Assembly (NCBI GenBank): GCA_013139875.1
Contig: WSZY01000010.1
Span: 1 to 6,030, forward strand
Reading direction: 5' to 3'
From: Mariprofundaceae bacterium
GTDB taxonomy: Bacteria; Pseudomonadota; Zetaproteobacteria; Mariprofundales; Mariprofundaceae
Length of the DNA stretch: 6,030 bases
The translations under genes were made by a program, and so were the position numbers. A model generated the notes under the pieces. It searched no databases, was not told the origin of the DNA, and worked only from the letters and a program-made list of their open reading frames with translations. Below, in pieces: positions 4,958 to 6,030 of this stretch (positions are counted from its first letter, which is position 1; every line of letters starts with the position of its first letter).

Positions 4958-6030
4958 GTTCGGGCTTCGGCCAGAAACATATTGGCAGCGCTCTCACCCC
5001 CCTTCTGGCCTGTGTACCACCGCTGGCAGTCGTCTACTGGGCTATTCCGGAAGGGCTGACTCTCTGGCGAAGCGTGGCAATAGTAACAGCCTGGGCGGGT
5101 AGCGGGTTACTGGTTTCCAGCCTTCTGCTGATGATTCGCACGAGTCGAATTGCTGCTCTTCTCGGTGGTTTGGAGACCATGTATCTCTGGCATCACCGCA
5201 CCGGCTTTGTTGCCTACCTGCTGTTGCTCTGCCACCCGCTTGGGCTTGCTCTGGATGAGTGGTTCGAATCACCATCGTACGCATGGCAGATACTTGCACC
5301 ATGGGAACAGTCATGGACTGTCTGGCTTGGTTGGGGTTCGCTGCTGTTATTGATGTGTGGACTTACCGCCACATTTGCTCTGAATCTCTCCTACCGGCGC
5401 TGGCGGCTGTTTCACGTCTCCCTCGCCCTGGGTGTGTTGCTTGGGCTGATACATATATATGTGCTGCTGGGACAGACATGGCCGATCATGGCCCTGGCCG
5501 CCATGGCTGCACTGGCTCTGGGTTGGCGATTGATTGCCAGTGATCTGGGTATTGCTGCGCGCCCCTATCGGGTGAATCGGGTCTCGCCACTGGCGACCGG
5601 GATCACTGAGATTGTGCTTGAACCTTGCGCAGGGACAATGGCCATAACACCCGGCCAGTTTGTACTGGCTCGCTTTGACAATGGGGAACACTATCGTGGC
5701 TGTGGTGAATACCACCCCTTCACCGTTAGTGGCATCGAAGACGAGGGAAGCCTCAGGCTCGCCATCAAGGCACTGGGGCCGTGTTCCAGCCAAATTCAGA
5801 GCATTGAACCGGGTGTTCTTGCCCATTTGCAGGGGCCGTTCGGAACCTTTTTGACCGATTCTCCCAAAATGCCTCAGCTCTGGGTGGCTGGTGGTATCGG
5901 TATCACACCTTTTATGGCGCTGCTGCGGGTCCAGCCCTCTGTTCAACCCGTCTTCCTGATCTATCTCTACCGTAGCGATGGCGATGCGGCATTCCTGGAT
6001 GAGCTCAATATGCTGGCAGAACAAAATGCA
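4954..6030 (+). CDS. Ferric-reductase-like transmembrane flavocytochrome (NOX/FRE type), 3' end cut off
   Basis: The GTG at 4954 opens a frame of 359 codons with no stop to the window end; about 80 more residues would be normal for this class of predicted bacterial ferric reductases. There are six predicted membrane helices at about 12-32, 41-61, 76-98, 123-143, 151-171 and 174-192. The putative haem ligands are H80 and H94 in helix 3 and H154 and H167 in helix 5. Their spacings of 14 and 13 equal those of NOX2 and indicate two stacked b-type haems. The flavin domain follows from about 205, with PGQFVLARF (233-241), HPFTVSG (254-260, the HPFT FAD motif) and GPFGTF (294-299). The nucleotide domain begins with VAGGIGITPF (311-320). 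By family, electrons pass from NAD(P)H through FAD and the haems across the membrane to a periplasmic acceptor, such as ferric iron, oxygen or a protein; the true acceptor is unknown. It is coupled to the secreted protein just upstream. Confidence 0.93.
   Translation, partial: MSSGFGQKHIGSALTPLLACVPPLAVVYWAIPEGLTLWRSVAIVTAWAGSGLLVSSLLLMIRTSRIAALLGGLETMYLWHHRTGFVAYLLLLCHPLGLALDEWFESPSYAWQILAPWEQSWTVWLGWGSLLLLMCGLTATFALNLSYRRWRLFHVSLALGVLLGLIHIYVLLGQTWPIMALAAMAALALGWRLIASDLGIAARPYRVNRVSPLATGITEIVLEPCAGTMAITPGQFVLARFDNGEHYRGCGEYHPFTVSGIEDEGSLRLAIKALGPCSSQIQSIEPGVLAHLQGPFGTFLTDSPKMPQLWVAGGIGITPFMALLRVQPSVQPVFLIYLYRSDGDAAFLDELNMLAEQNA

Noticed and set aside
5347..6024. Open frame of 225 codons on the minus strand
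   Set aside because: It is opposite the reductase, whose haem, FAD and NAD(P) motifs are clear. The antisense product is low in hydrophobic order and has no recognisable motif.

Overview
The window comes from a Gram-negative bacterium, most likely a proteobacterium. The clues are moderate GC, several small proteins with Sec-type signal peptides, a bacterial-type glycogen phosphorylase, a periplasmic chalcone-isomerase-like protein and a NOX/FRE-type membrane reductase. I cannot place it more precisely. I saw no tRNA, rRNA, CRISPR array, insertion sequence, integrase or phage gene. Both strands were read, and the long open frames opposite glgP, the chalcone-isomerase-like gene and the reductase were judged to be shadows.

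Layout. A minus-strand block runs right to left from 4425 to the left edge. It holds a chalcone-isomerase-fold protein (4425-3871), a membrane-anchored NERD-domain protein (3802-3200), glycogen phosphorylase GlgP (3056-570), a strong hairpin terminator (542-506), then a separate control region and the start of a secreted MORN-repeat protein (337 to beyond base 1). A plus-strand block starts at 4652 with a small secreted protein of 101 residues, which overlaps by four bases (GTGA) the start of a six-helix haem/FAD/NAD(P) ferric-reductase-like protein that runs off the right edge. The two blocks diverge from a 226-base intergenic region at 4426-4651.

How the genes relate. GlgP is the only gene with a firmly known reaction: it releases glucose-1-phosphate from glycogen or other alpha-1,4-glucans. 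No other glycogen gene is present, so it appears to stand alone here. The small secreted protein and the reductase look translationally coupled and may work together in electron transfer at the inner membrane; this is inference. The divergent region carries the same 12-base element, TTGTCAGGCCTG, pointing towards each flanking gene at similar distances (36 and 44 bases), so the chalcone-isomerase-like gene and the reductase pair may share control. The MORN gene has its own predicted promoter, a near-perfect palindrome over the -35 box and, further upstream, a cluster of TCTGGACA-like repeats.

Most of the window is ordinary. The best leads are the secreted-protein/reductase pair, the mirrored 12-mers, the NERD protein whose expected E-x-K reads K-x-E, and the MORN control region.
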